Part shown: positions 27,112 through 35,614 of the stretch, one piece after another
Position numbering within the stretch: the first letter of the stretch is position 1
Layout: every line of letters starts with the position of its first letter
Assembly: GCF_004421105.1 (NCBI RefSeq)
Contig: NZ_CP038033.1
Location: 3,801,659 to 3,865,658 of the forward strand
From: Nitrosococcus wardiae
GTDB taxonomy: Bacteria > Pseudomonadota > Gammaproteobacteria > Nitrosococcales > Nitrosococcaceae
Length of the DNA stretch: 64,000 nucleotides
Reading direction: 5' to 3'
Translations under genes and position numbers: made by a program
Notes under the pieces: model-generated
What the model saw: the letters and a program-made list of their open reading frames with translations, nothing else
Databases searched by the model: none
What the model was told of the DNA's origin: nothing

Positions 27112-28038
27112 CTAATAATGTGCGCCGAGCACAGTTAGCTTGCAGCCAGTAGAATTCATTGCTGCATAATACATATGCTCTTCATCTATTGGTTTCACTA
27201 GATTTATACGGTTGTACTTCTGTAGCAATGAAAAAGTTTCGGTATTCTGCTCATTTGGCACATCAGCAGTAGGTTCAAAGCTTGGATCAAGTGGGAAGTT
27301 ATATGTTGGGTCAGGAAATAGCTTATCTATCTGCCTTAATTCTTCCAGTGCTATTGGTGGCTGTACCTCTCGTAACGATATAAATCTCTTAACGTTTGTC
27401 TTGAAAATTGGTCTTTGTTCCCAAGGCCCAAGGGATTGGTCGATATGAGCATAAACACTACCTGGTGTAATATCGCCAACAAGATTTGCGGCGCTACCAT
27501 TCAAAGCATCAACAAATAATGTGGTGAAAACACCAGACCCACCCGATTCGAGTGAATACTGATCCCTTGCCGATGCTGTGAGAATTGTTACACCTTCACT
27601 TAAGAAAGCCTTATCCTGAGTGTTTGCTGGACTTCCGGCCATTCCAGAGTGACAGCAGTCTAAAATAACAACTTTGTTTTTTGCTTGGGAGGAATTTGCA
27701 ATAGTAAGAAGTTCATCCATTGAAAATCCATCGTCTCCATCAGTGCATTCTGATGTAATTAGATACCCACCTGTTGATTCGATATATCCATGCCCAGAAA
27801 AGTAAAAGAGGGCAATATCAGCATCATCTTTAAATAGTTCGATGATCATATCTTTAAATTGCCTTCTTTCTATTTTCGATGCTGCATCTGATGCGACAAT
27901 TGCATTAACTCCAAAGTTAGGCGAACCGTCTCCATGTCTTTCAAGTACATTTTTTACGGCATACGCATCGTTTACACATCCATGTAAACGGCCAACTCTT
28001 TCGTAATAATCAATTCCAATAACTAATGCTTTTTTCAC
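27112..28038 (-). CDS. Caspase-like protease (peptidase C14) partner of TIR protein
   Basis: The 308-residue protein starts at GTG 28038, behind AGGTGG. The caspase fold occupies about 1-215: VIGIDYYERVGRLHGCVNDA, the catalytic His83 in FYFSGHGY and the catalytic Cys in LDCCHSG (about 128-129). ILTASARDQYSLE follows. About 90 residues remain for a C-terminal region with no known domain, possibly the ligand-sensing part. It follows the TIR gene by seven bases in one operon. TIR plus caspase is the layout described for a Thoeris variant (type IV), where a TIR-made nucleotide signal activates the protease. All catalytic residues are intact. Confidence 0.88.
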   Translation of the reverse strand: MKKALVIGIDYYERVGRLHGCVNDAYAVKNVLERHGDGSPNFGVNAIVASDAASKIERRQFKDMIIELFKDDADIALFYFSGHGYIESTGGYLITSECTDGDDGFSMDELLTIANSSQAKNKVVILDCCHSGMAGSPANTQDKAFLSEGVTILTASARDQYSLESGGSGVFTTLFVDALNGSAANLVGDITPGSVYAHIDQSLGPWEQRPIFKTNVKRFISLREVQPPIALEELRQIDKLFPDPTYNFPLDPSFEPTADVPNEQNTETFSLLQKYNRINLVKPIDEEHMYYAAMNSTGCKLTVLGAHY

Positions 28039-28045
28039 ATGCCAC

Positions 28046-28462
28046 CTAAACTGAATGATTTCGAATTGCATTTACAATTGATGAGCTTTGCCATTTAACA
28101 ATGGAATCGGCATTATCTTTGACGATTTTTGATGTTTTTTCCGACACCCAAGGTTCAATTGCGATTAGCGGCTTTGAAAAGACCTGTTTTGCTATTTCAA
28201 TTTCCTTGTTTATCCATTTTGAATATGTGCTATATACACCAGCCAATATCACAACACAATTTGCGAATCTCATCTGATTCTTGATTGCCTCGTATAGTGC
28301 CTTATCGTTAGGAGCATTATGGATTGGATCATTCTTTGGCACAGAATAGTCTACCCATTGAAAGTTCGAGTGCTTTTTGAAGAATGAAACCAACTTGTCA
28401 TATGCATCACCATATGCCCATGAGTGGCTAATAAATAACCGATATATTTTTACCTGAGGCAT
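28046..28462 (-). CDS. TIR-domain protein, ThsB-like
   Basis: The 138-residue protein is a single TIR/ThsB domain (PF08937-like). It opens RLFISHSWAYGDAYDKLV, has VDYSVPKNDPIHN and closes the sheet with CVVILAGVYSTYSKWINKEIEIA. The Glu of WINKE sits where TIR NADases have the catalytic acid. In Thoeris systems ThsB senses phage and makes a cyclic ADP-ribose-type signal. Here the downstream gene is a caspase. The codons are A/T-richer than the chromosomal flank, in keeping with transfer. Confidence 0.87.
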   Translation of the reverse strand: MPQVKIYRLFISHSWAYGDAYDKLVSFFKKHSNFQWVDYSVPKNDPIHNAPNDKALYEAIKNQMRFANCVVILAGVYSTYSKWINKEIEIAKQVFSKPLIAIEPWVSEKTSKIVKDNADSIVKWQSSSIVNAIRNHSV

Positions 28463-28592
28463 AAATTTCTCTCCTTAATTAGCGGTGTTATCCTGTGTTA
28501 TCCCGATCTAGAAAGTAGACGTCCTAAACGACGCTTTTTATGCTAAAAACAAGCTAATTCAGGAAGTCATCGACACCTCTCCTCCATCCTTG

Positions 28593-28653
28593 AGTTGACA
28601 TACCCCCTACTTTCCGCTAGTTTTAAAAGCGCAACGGCAAAATCCGTTGCCGG
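28593..28653. repeat. Composite upstream repeat with TTGACA, copy 3 (partial)
   Basis: GTTGACATACCCCCTACTTT and CCGCTAGTTTTAAAAGCGCA, then ACGGCAA repeat the second half of 24126-24210. It runs straight into the ash-like leader of the BRO gene. Confidence 0.5.
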
Positions 28654-28867
28654 GCTTGGCATCCCGAGATCTACAGGCGGACATACCGCCACCAGTGCGG
28701 TTTTTTTGTGTCCGGCGCATGGCAACCCTTTATGGGCGAGCCGTGCGGGGCTCCTTCGGGAGCGCCGGTTTCCTGTAGGCCGGTATGCCAACCCGTACGG
28801 TTCCGCCCGCCCTAATTGGCATTGGGGAAGCGGAAAGATAACCCGCTATTACAGGATATTGCCATGA
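28595..28867 (+). CDS. Ash/Icd-like small phage protein (doubtful coding)
   Basis: The 90-residue frame contains AKSVAGLGIPRSTGGHT, CPAHGNPLWASRAG and GRYANPYGSARPNWHW. These are the recognisable pieces of the ash family found upstream of phage antirepressor genes, where the DNA (GGCGCATGGCAACCC... GGTATGCCAACCCGTACGG) is strongly conserved and GC-palindromic. The conservation may reflect an RNA or DNA element more than a protein. The frame overlaps the BRO gene start. Phage P4 ash is the reference member. Confidence 0.45.
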   Translation: MTYPLLSASFKSATAKSVAGLGIPRSTGGHTATSAVFLCPAHGNPLWASRAGLLRERRFPVGRYANPYGSARPNWHWGSGKITRYYRILP

Positions 28868-29777
28868 CCGCAACAGCACTCACCTTTCGTAATACTACCT
28901 TTCATCCCGTCATCCGCGATGGCCAACCCTGGCTTACCGCTGCTGAAATTGCTCAAGCATTAGGTTACAGCCGTGCCGACAAGGTAACGGAAATTTACAC
29001 TCGGAATAAAGACGAATTTACTGACTCGATGACCTTGACCACCAAATTGAGGGTCAAGGGGTTTGGTGCCGGTAATAGCGAGAAATTAGTCCGCATCTTC
29101 TCCCTACGGGGCGCTCACCTTATCGGCATGTTCGCCCGCACTAAACTGGCCGCTGAATTCCGCCGCTGGGTATTGGATATCCTCGATTGGATATCCTCGA
29201 TCAGTACACCGCACAACTGCCAAACAATGCAGAAGAAACCCTCACCCCCTCCGAACAGCAAACCCTCTCTGAAATCGTCCACAAACGGGCGGAGGGATAT
29301 GGCGAGCTTCAAGGCAAAGTCCTCGCCGAAATCTGGAGCCGGGTTCATCGTAAATTCCGGGTGGCCCGCTACAGCCAACTACCCCGCACCCAACTCACCG
29401 AAGCCATCCTCTATGTGACGGGGATGGAAATCAGAACAGGAAAGCGCCAAACCACCGAGAAAGCCATTTCCCACACCCAATACTACGAACTCAAGCGCCT
29501 GGTCTATCTGATTGGCGCGTGCTTCCACTACCAAAACGCCGCCCAATGGACCGCCTGGGCGACGCTACGGGAAAAGCTCTTTGCCGAGTCCGCGGCCAAA
29601 ATTCCCGCCAGCCGCTACGAACAAGCCAGGGCAATCCTCAATGATATCCAGGAAGCCGCCTCAGCGTTCAAGTCCGCCGTGATGGAGCTAGAGACAGGGT
29701 TCTTCGAGCGGCGTTTCAGCGCCATCCCGCTGGAGATTCAGGAGTTAGAGAGGTTATTGAGCGAAGAGGAGGAGTAG
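28864..29777 (+). pseudogene. BRO-N/antirepressor-like phage protein, disrupted by a 14-bp duplication
   Basis: The first frame gives a BRO N-terminal domain (FRNTTFHPVIRDGQPWLTA, AQALGYSRADKVTEIY, VRIFSLRGAHLIGMFA, AAEFRRWVLDILD). At 29174-29187 the 14-mer TGGATATCCTCGAT is tandemly repeated (29188-29201), shifting the frame. Deleting one unit restores LDILDQYTAQLPNNAEETL and the rest of a ~300-residue protein, seen as the second frame to 29777. Such proteins act as prophage antirepressors. This copy is inactive as written. Confidence 0.85.
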
Positions 29778-29837
29778 TTCTTGAATTAATCACCATAGGC
29801 AGGGGTGTCTGGCTGATGGGCACCCCGCCTGATTGAG

Positions 29838-30065
29838 CTACAGCAAATCCTGAAACGCCTCCACAGAGAGATCGGCCTGTTTGAGAATATGCGATAGGGT
29901 AGAGCGCTTGATTGGCCGATGTGCCGGCACTGTGAGTTTCAATATCTCGGTACGTGTATGTTTCTGGAGCCGAATATGACTTCCCCGCTGACGGACAACC
30001 ACCCAACCGTCTCTTTTCAGCGCGGCGACCACCTTCTCATAGGGCAGGCTCGGAACCTTGCTCAT
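29838..30065 (-). CDS. hicA: HicA-family toxin (mRNA interferase)
   Basis: The 75-residue protein is of the YcfA/HicA type. VAALKRDGWVVVRQRGSHIRLQK contains the catalytic His in GSH, and TVPAHRPIKRSTLSHILKQA follows. It binds and cuts mRNA and is held by HicB. Its ATG overlaps the hicB stop by four bases, so both are co-translated. The pair lies between the BRO gene's 3' end and a duplicate scrap of that 3' end. Confidence 0.92.
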   Translation of the reverse strand: MSKVPSLPYEKVVAALKRDGWVVVRQRGSHIRLQKHTRTEILKLTVPAHRPIKRSTLSHILKQADLSVEAFQDLL

Positions 30066-30265
30066 AGAGCGACTTCTGCAATTTCCGAGTCCGGGCCGTA
30101 GTCCATATCATCTTCCACAGGCTCAAGGTAAAGTTCGATAGCCTCTTTAATATTGAGTAGCGCTTCCTCTTTGCTGTCACCTTCGCTAATACAGCCAGGA
30201 AGACTGGGAACGTATACGGTGTAACCCCCTTCCTCGCTGGGTTCAAGAATAACCGTCAATTTCAT
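30062..30265 (-). CDS. hicB: HicB-family antitoxin
   Basis: The 67-residue protein from ATG 30265 (GGAGG upstream) reads MKLTVILEPSEEGGYTVYVP, SLPGCISEGDSKEEAL and EAIELYLEPVEDD, the short HicB form without a separate DNA-binding domain. It should neutralise the overlapping HicA. It is intact and in the usual antitoxin-first order for this type. Confidence 0.9.
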   Translation of the reverse strand: MKLTVILEPSEEGGYTVYVPSLPGCISEGDSKEEALLNIKEAIELYLEPVEDDMDYGPDSEIAEVAL

Positions 30266-30355
30266 ACCATCCTCCATAGACACTCACGAGCACTGCATCA
30301 TATTACCAGCCCTTATCTTATTTATAAGCACTAGCGAGCTAAGATTAAGGGCCAA

Positions 30356-30425
30356 GCAATCCTTCCGCTGGAGATTCAAGAATTGAAAAGGCTGCTGAGC
30401 GAGGAGGAAGAGGAGGAGAAGTAGA
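30356..30425 (+). pseudogene. Duplicate 3' scrap of the BRO-type gene
   Basis: The frame LPLEIQELKRLLSEEEEEEK and stop copies the end of the BRO gene at 29725-29777 (IPLEIQELERLLSEEEE). The hicAB pair thus lies between two copies of this tail. This suggests the pair came in by recombination or that a second BRO gene was lost. Confidence 0.65.
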
Positions 30426-30845
30426 AATCATCAAAACGCCCCCGCTGCTAAGGTGGCGGGGCTAATGCCATCAAGCAATCAGCCAAAATGTGAACGAGTT
30501 CTCAAAAATTTGAGCCCTCAGCGTCTATTGTTTTCTATAAATTTAAAAAGCGTTTCCCTTTTGAGGGCCGCCACTTTCCTCTTCTATCTGCGCAATGAAG
30601 TGTTTCTGGTGGCCCTCACCTTTTATCTACTCAAACCCATTCCAGAATATAATCACCAAAAACTTTATATATCACCAACAAGCAGTCGAGACACTCTCGT
30701 AAAATCTACAAGAAAATGCCAACGTACTCCCTATTAATTAAAACCAATAAAAAATTTGGCTACAGATGATAATCCCCAGCTGTTGGTTATTCCTAAGCTA
30801 TTGATACAACGTTGTAAAAACTTCAGATAAAGGAGAAGTTTTCCA
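30426..30845. other. Intergenic stretch before the MscS gene
   Basis: About 420 bases. A hairpin near 30440-30465 (GCCCCCGC...GTGGCGGGGC) may end transcription of the BRO region. The rest is A/T-rich with no believable gene and probably holds the mscS promoter. Confidence 0.45.
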
Positions 30846-32567
30846 ATGGGATATTGGCGGATCTTGTTACTCATTGCCATTTTTTTGACGATGGCAAATA
30901 GTCAGGCTGAAGAGTCCCTAACCTCCCCGAAGGCGGTAACAAAAGCGGGGACTTCTCCGACGGTCACGGCAGTTAAACCCAATCCCGTTATCGGCGCTCA
31001 GCAACGGCAATGGATCAGGATCATCGGCTCAGGCTTCAGCTCGGGCTCAAGGGTTACGCTGCAGCTTGGGGAGCGAATTTTCCCCATCCCTCCTGAACGA
31101 ACGAAATGGCTTAACGATGAGGAGTTGGCGATTTACGCCAACGTCTCCACGGGACCCTCTACTTGGAAAGGGCAAGTGACCCACCCAGATGGCCAAAACT
31201 CCGCCCCCTTCAGCTTTAAAGTCAAACCTCCTGCCGCAATAGGGCAGGAAAAACAGGCAGTAGAAGCACAGGGAAGAAAAGCTGAAGTGGAGACACTAGA
31301 AAAGAAAGCGGAAGAAACCAACGGAAAAATAGAACAGGCCAAAAAAGCCGCTGAGAAAGCTAAACGGGAAGCCACACAAGCGGCCACCGGGAAAGCAGCG
31401 CTACAAAAGGAGGTGGAAAAAAAAGCACAAGCGGCCATGGCCGCCAAGCAACAATTAGAGGCAGCAAAAGCCAAGGCTCAGGCGACGGGAGATTTCGCGG
31501 ACCAAGAAGACGTTGAAAAACTCGCGCAAGCCGCAGAAAAACTTGAACAAGCCGCCGCCACTGAGAAAAAAAGGCTGGCCGCCCTGGAGGCTAAAGAGCA
31601 AGCCGCCCAAGAAAAGGCGACGGTTACTGAAACTGAAATTGAAAAACTCCGCAAAGAATTTGCTGAATTAAGGAAGCAAAGAGCCGCAAGCCGGACTTTT
31701 CTTGAGAAAGCAACGACTGCAGCCTGGATTATTTTAGTGGCCCTGATTGTTTGGTTTCTAAAAAGACTCGCCGTCAATCGGTTTGAAAGCGCTGCGGCTA
31801 AAAAAGAGGAAGTCCAAGAAGGCAGCTCCAGATTGAGAACCTTGGTATTGTTGCTCAATTGGCTAGGCACCATTCTCATTATTCTTACCGCCGGTTATCT
31901 TATCCTGGATGAATTCGGGATTAATATGGCGCCAGTTTTGGCCAGCGTCGGCATTGTAGGTCTTGCTCTTGGCTTTGGGGGACAATACCTGATCCGAGAT
32001 ATCATTAACGGCATTTTTATTCTGATAGAAGGGCAATACAACGTGAATGACATCGTTCAGATCGGTGAGTTTGTGGGAATCGTCGAGAGGGTGAACTTAC
32101 GCCATACCCAATTACGGGATCTGGAGGGACGAGCCATCTATATTCCCAACGGGGAAATTAAAACCGTGGTTAATTTTACCAAAGGTTATGGACGGATGGT
32201 TCTCGACATTGGCGTCGCCTATAAAGAAAATGTTGACCAGGTCATGGAAGTGATGAAAGCGGTGGCGGAGGAAATGCGCCAGATTACAAAATATGGGCGG
32301 CTAATCAAGGAATTTGAAATGTTTGGCCTAGAAAACTTTGGAGAATCAGCCATCACTATTCGCTGCCGTTTTAAAACCCTAGCCAGTAAACAGTGGGAAG
32401 TGGCTCGGGAATACCGGCGGCGGCTCAAAAACCGTTTTGATGAACTCGGGATTGAAATTCCATTCCCCCAAAGAACATTAAATTGGAGAACGCCCCCTCA
32501 ATCCCATGATGCCGATAAGTTTGAACAAACCAGAACCCAGAACTTAGAAGCTATTCTCAGCAAATAG
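30846..32567 (+). CDS. MscS-family mechanosensitive channel with IPT-like and coiled-coil N-terminus
   Basis: The 573-residue protein has a signal peptide (ILLLIAIFLTMANSQAEE). An IPT/TIG-like periplasmic domain follows at about 35-130 (PNPVIGAQQRQWIRIIGSGF), then a ~150-residue Ala/Lys/Glu-rich coiled coil (about 135-280). Two or three membrane helices and the MscS core come last: VLASVGIVGLALGFGGQYLIRDIINGIFILIE is TM3, and YIPNGEIKTVVNF is the beta domain. It protects against osmotic downshock by releasing solutes. The sensor-like N-terminus is unusual. GGAGAAG precedes ATG. Confidence 0.9.
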   Translation: MGYWRILLLIAIFLTMANSQAEESLTSPKAVTKAGTSPTVTAVKPNPVIGAQQRQWIRIIGSGFSSGSRVTLQLGERIFPIPPERTKWLNDEELAIYANVSTGPSTWKGQVTHPDGQNSAPFSFKVKPPAAIGQEKQAVEAQGRKAEVETLEKKAEETNGKIEQAKKAAEKAKREATQAATGKAALQKEVEKKAQAAMAAKQQLEAAKAKAQATGDFADQEDVEKLAQAAEKLEQAAATEKKRLAALEAKEQAAQEKATVTETEIEKLRKEFAELRKQRAASRTFLEKATTAAWIILVALIVWFLKRLAVNRFESAAAKKEEVQEGSSRLRTLVLLLNWLGTILIILTAGYLILDEFGINMAPVLASVGIVGLALGFGGQYLIRDIINGIFILIEGQYNVNDIVQIGEFVGIVERVNLRHTQLRDLEGRAIYIPNGEIKTVVNFTKGYGRMVLDIGVAYKENVDQVMEVMKAVAEEMRQITKYGRLIKEFEMFGLENFGESAITIRCRFKTLASKQWEVAREYRRRLKNRFDELGIEIPFPQRTLNWRTPPQSHDADKFEQTRTQNLEAILSK

Positions 32568-32667
32568 GCCTTCTCAAAGGGATTGGTTTTAATTTATTTG
32601 GTTTATAATCGCTCTTCATCAAATTGTCCAACAGTTTTTTATCTTTAACAGCGAAGAAAGAATGAGT

Positions 32668-32808
32668 TTAACTCCCCATCAACGCAAACCGCACCTCCCG
32701 CTCTAATCCCTGCAGGCTCTTGGAAAGGATGATCCCATGCTGCACCTGCCCAGATGCCCGCACCCATGCCTTCAGTGCCTTCTTCAAGGCCTTCGAGGGA
32801 ATAGCCAC
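32668..32808 (-). CDS. Small hypothetical phage-region protein
   Basis: A 46-residue frame from GTG 32808: the start reads AIPSKALKKALKAWVRASG and the end LEREVRFALMGS. It is basic, helical and in the same direction as the tail genes above it. The frame is open further upstream without another start codon, so the 5' end is uncertain. I do not recognise it. Confidence 0.4.
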   Translation of the reverse strand: MAIPSKALKKALKAWVRASGQVQHGIILSKSLQGLEREVRFALMGS

Positions 32809-32825
32809 CGTTGGGTTCTTACCCT

Positions 32826-32850
32826 CAACCCCAACTAGCGGGGTTTTTAT
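32826..32850 (+). terminator. Possible rho-independent terminator
   Basis: AACCCC-AACTAGC-GGGGTT followed by TTTATTT on the plus strand. No gene reads into it from the left except mscS, about 260 bases away, so its role is uncertain. Confidence 0.45.
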
Positions 32851-32858
32851 TTCGCTTC

Positions 32859-33281
32859 CTAGCCAGACACAATAATCTCAGGCGGGGCCACTAATTGCGA
32901 GGTCGGCACCGGGCAAATCTTGTCCATGTCAATGGAGTCCCTTCATTGGGAAAGCTAAAATTCACCGAGCCCTGGCCGCCTGTGAATGTCACCGATAGCA
33001 GTAAAGCGGTATTACCCGACACATCCAGCACCGGCACATAGTAGGTGCCGGTTTTATCTACCAGTTGACCATCTTGACGGATCTCCGCCGTTGCAGTAAT
33101 TGTCTCCCCTGTCGTTGCTAGAGTTTTATCTAGGGTAATCGTCAGAATAGCCGGGCTCGGTGGTGGCGCCGGAGGACTAATTGGTGATATTAACCAGGGA
33201 TTCGCCGGGAATGGAGAAACTAGGATCAGCAATGATCACGTTTTTTACTGCGTTGTTTTTGATAATTGCAAACTGTGCCAT
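32859..33281 (-). pseudogene. Phage tail-fibre-associated protein with two frameshifts
   Basis: ATG 33281 has GGAG upstream and gives AQFAIIKNNAVKNVIIAD, a start common to tail-fibre accessory proteins, but stops after NITN. The adjacent frame continues ISPPAPPPSPAILTITLDK, a big-immunoglobulin-like domain (GETITATAEI, VTFTGGQGSVNF). A third frame ends DMDKICPVPTSQLVAPPEII. Two one-base shifts near 33180 and 32940 would restore one protein of ~140 residues. It follows the glycine-rich fibre gene by three bases. Confidence 0.7.
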
Positions 33282-33284
33282 AAC

Positions 33285-33923
33285 TTACTCCATCCAAAAG
33301 ACATAAGCGCGGCCTGAGCCGCCAGCGCCGGAACTATTCCCATTGCCGCCTGCACCCGTGCCGCCGCCTGAGTTGTCCGCCGCATTGCTTGAACTCGTCG
33401 TGGAAGCATCAGTACCATCCCCCCCGGAAGCGCCTCCGCCGCCGAGAGAACTATTGGCGTTGGCCCCCCCGTTGCCGAATCCAGGGATGCTTTCTCCGCC
33501 ATTATTCGAGGAGTCCCCGCCTTTGGCCATGAGACCGCAGAAAGCCCACGGGGCGGCGCTGAACCGGGCGCTAGTATTGTTGCCGCCCAATCCCCCGCGA
33601 GCGGTCGCCAGCGATCCAAAGGTCGTGTCTCCGCCATCATTGCCATAGCCGCCGCCCGATTTGGAAGCGCCCCCCGCGCCAATGGTGACGGTCACATCCC
33701 CGGTCACGCGCACCGGAAGAAACACGATCTCACCCCCATGGGCACCGGCGGCGTTGGTGCTTCCGACTGAAACCGAACCTGAACCACCTCCGCCCACCAA
33801 TAGTACCCAGACCCAATTCACCCCGCGAGGGCGGGTCCAGGTGCCGGAACTGAGGAACTCTTCGGACTTCGCCCCCTTATTCATTAATTCACCATAAATT
33901 GGGGCAATTAATGTGGAGCTCAT
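33285..33923 (-). CDS. Glycine-rich phage tail-tip/adhesin protein
   Basis: The 212-residue protein has an N-terminal part ending SGTWTRPRGVNWVWVLLVGGGGSG. From there it is dominated by Gly/Ser/Asn runs, many of the GGxG type, closing with GRAYVFWME. The pattern (a Trp-rich start, then polyglycine loops) matches the distal receptor-binding proteins of tailed phages. Its ATG overlaps the upstream gene's TGA. Codon use is GC-rich because of the glycine codons. Confidence 0.75.
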   Translation of the reverse strand: MSSTLIAPIYGELMNKGAKSEEFLSSGTWTRPRGVNWVWVLLVGGGGSGSVSVGSTNAAGAHGGEIVFLPVRVTGDVTVTIGAGGASKSGGGYGNDGGDTTFGSLATARGGLGGNNTSARFSAAPWAFCGLMAKGGDSSNNGGESIPGFGNGGANANSSLGGGGASGGDGTDASTTSSSNAADNSGGGTGAGGNGNSSGAGGSGRAYVFWME

Positions 33924-34525
33924 GGCGCATCTCCTTCGGTTGAACTCATACCAGTAACCTTCTTCCCAGAATAAGATAAGGTTTCCACTCTCTGTCTTCC
34001 TGCCACGGTAATCGTTGCGGTATTCACCGTCCCATCTCCGTTGTAAGCATACTCAACCGTTCGAGCCCCATAATTTAGTGTTTCTGTGATCGTATCTACC
34101 CGATCATTACCATCATAAGTGATCGAAAAATCCGTCACATCATCAAAAAGATTATTGAGAATAAAACCCCAGTCAGAATTTCCAGCAGCAGGTTCAGAAG
34201 CTGTGACGTCCGCCAAGTCATTCAGCAACATCCAATAAATATTGTCATGCCTTACCGCCGCTGGAACACTAAGCGAACCCGTTAAATCGGCCCACTCTCC
34301 CTCAAAGTTAGCGACGGCTAATGCGGCATCGCGGGAAGCGGTAGCCTCACTAGCAGCATTCTCGGCAGTCGTTCCTTTATCCTCAACGTGTTCGCTTACG
34401 GTATTGGTCTCGCTAACGAATGTTGATAAGGCATCAACAAAACTATTAGCCTTAGATGTGAATGTAGAAAACGACTCCCCCCTCTCGGGTGCATCAGGGA
34501 GCGCGGTTATTGTTGGCGCGGCCAT
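33920..34525 (-). CDS. Phage tail-fibre-like protein
   Basis: The 201-residue protein starts MAAPTITALPDAPERGES behind GGAGGG. FSTFTSKANSFVDALSTFV and the Ala-rich helix ENAASEATASRDAALAVANF are typical of the stalk region of tail fibres. The second half (ITYDGNDRVDTITETLNYG, VEYAYNGDGTVNTATITVAG) has beta-strand repeats like a short fibre. Upstream on its own strand, an IS630 element breaks the operon. Confidence 0.65.
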   Translation of the reverse strand: MAAPTITALPDAPERGESFSTFTSKANSFVDALSTFVSETNTVSEHVEDKGTTAENAASEATASRDAALAVANFEGEWADLTGSLSVPAAVRHDNIYWMLLNDLADVTASEPAAGNSDWGFILNNLFDDVTDFSITYDGNDRVDTITETLNYGARTVEYAYNGDGTVNTATITVAGRQRVETLSYSGKKVTGMSSTEGDAP

Positions 34526-34658
34526 AGTTAGAATCCCTCCACTTGTAACGTCACGTCGCTGTATTTCGGATTGGATATTGCTATGCGCGTTTAAGTTGAC
34601 ACGACAAGGGGGAGAGGTTAGCTTTTTATCTATTGAATACCCAGTGACCTAGGAGGAA

Positions 34659-35111
34659 GTGAAAATGCCCGCCCCTTACTCGAATGATTTACGTCAAAAA
34701 CTGATCACCTGCTATGAGCAGGGAGAACTGAGCCAGGAGGCGGTGGCGAAACGGTTTTTGGTTTCGGTGAGGACCTTCAAGCGGTGGTGGAAGCGCTACC
34801 AGGAACGTGAGCGCATTGCTCCGGAGCCGATGGGGGGCTGGGTGGAGCCGAAGGTCGATGAAGCCGGGGGGGCTCAAATCCGAGCGTGGCTCAAGGCGCG
34901 GCCGGAGTTAACGCTGGTGCAGCTGTGTGAACGCTATGAGCGCCACTTTGGGGTATCGATGAGCCGAAGTGCTATGGACCGCGCGTTGAAGCGGCTGAAC
35001 CTCACGCGAAAAAAAAGACGTTCTATGAGCCCACGCGCGAGAGCGAGCCGGTCCAACGACAGCGGGCCGCCCATCAAGAACGCCTCTGCGCGTATGCCCC
35101 CGAAGAGCTGA
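34659..35111 (+). CDS. IS630 transposase, DNA-binding part (orfA)
   Basis: 150 residues, of which about 115 are conserved: MPAPYSNDLRQKLITCYEQG and the HTH EAVAKRFLVSVRTFKRWWKRY, then LTLVQLCERYERHFGVSMS and NLTRKKRR. After an A8 run (35009-35016) the sequence is out of frame and probably not used. A ribosomal -1 slip at this run would make the full transposase. Confidence 0.88.
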   Translation: MKMPAPYSNDLRQKLITCYEQGELSQEAVAKRFLVSVRTFKRWWKRYQERERIAPEPMGGWVEPKVDEAGGAQIRAWLKARPELTLVQLCERYERHFGVSMSRSAMDRALKRLNLTRKKRRSMSPRARASRSNDSGPPIKNASARMPPKS

Positions 35112-35125
35112 TTTTTCTCGATGAA

Positions 35126-35614
35126 ATGGGGGCGGTGTTAAACCTGACTTTAGAATACGGTTGGGCTCCCAAAGGTCAGCGGGCCTATGGGGAAAAACCC
35201 ACTTCTCGGGGGCAACGCATTAGCACCCTCGGGGCGCTTTCCTCCCCGGGGCTGGTCACGGCCATGTGCTTTGAGGGCACTTTAAACGGGGCCGTCTTTC
35301 TCTATTTCTTAGAGCATTTCTTGTGCCCCCAACTCAAACCAGGCCAGTGTGTGATTTTGGATAATGCCGCCGCCCATCACGTCGAGGGGGTCGCTGAACT
35401 CATTGAGCAAACCGGTGCTGAACTCCTTTATTTACCTCCCTACTCCCCTGATCTTAACCCCATTGAAATGGCCTGGTCCCAGGTGAAACACCGGCTCCGA
35501 AAAGCCCAAGCGCGAACCAAAAAAGCCTTATATGAGGCCCTCGCTCAGGCCCTCCACACCCTTACGCCAGAGCAGGCCAAAGCCTATTTGGGGCATGTGG
35601 GCATCCGGGACTAA
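35126..35614 (+). CDS. IS630 transposase, catalytic part (orfB)
   Basis: The frame is open from the A8 run (KKTFYEPTRESEPVQRQR), so the real product is orfA-orfB joined by a -1 frameshift; the first ATG is internal. DDE residues are in FLDEMGAVL, VILDNAAAHH and LPPYSPDLNPIEMAWSQVK. About 60% similar by eye to copy 1. The frame is intact. Confidence 0.88.
   Translation: MGAVLNLTLEYGWAPKGQRAYGEKPTSRGQRISTLGALSSPGLVTAMCFEGTLNGAVFLYFLEHFLCPQLKPGQCVILDNAAAHHVEGVAELIEQTGAELLYLPPYSPDLNPIEMAWSQVKHRLRKAQARTKKALYEALAQALHTLTPEQAKAYLGHVGIRD

Noticed and set aside
33343-33897. Long proline-rich open frames on the plus strand
   Set aside because: They are antisense to the glycine-rich tail gene; GGC/GGT codons read backwards give Pro and Ala runs.
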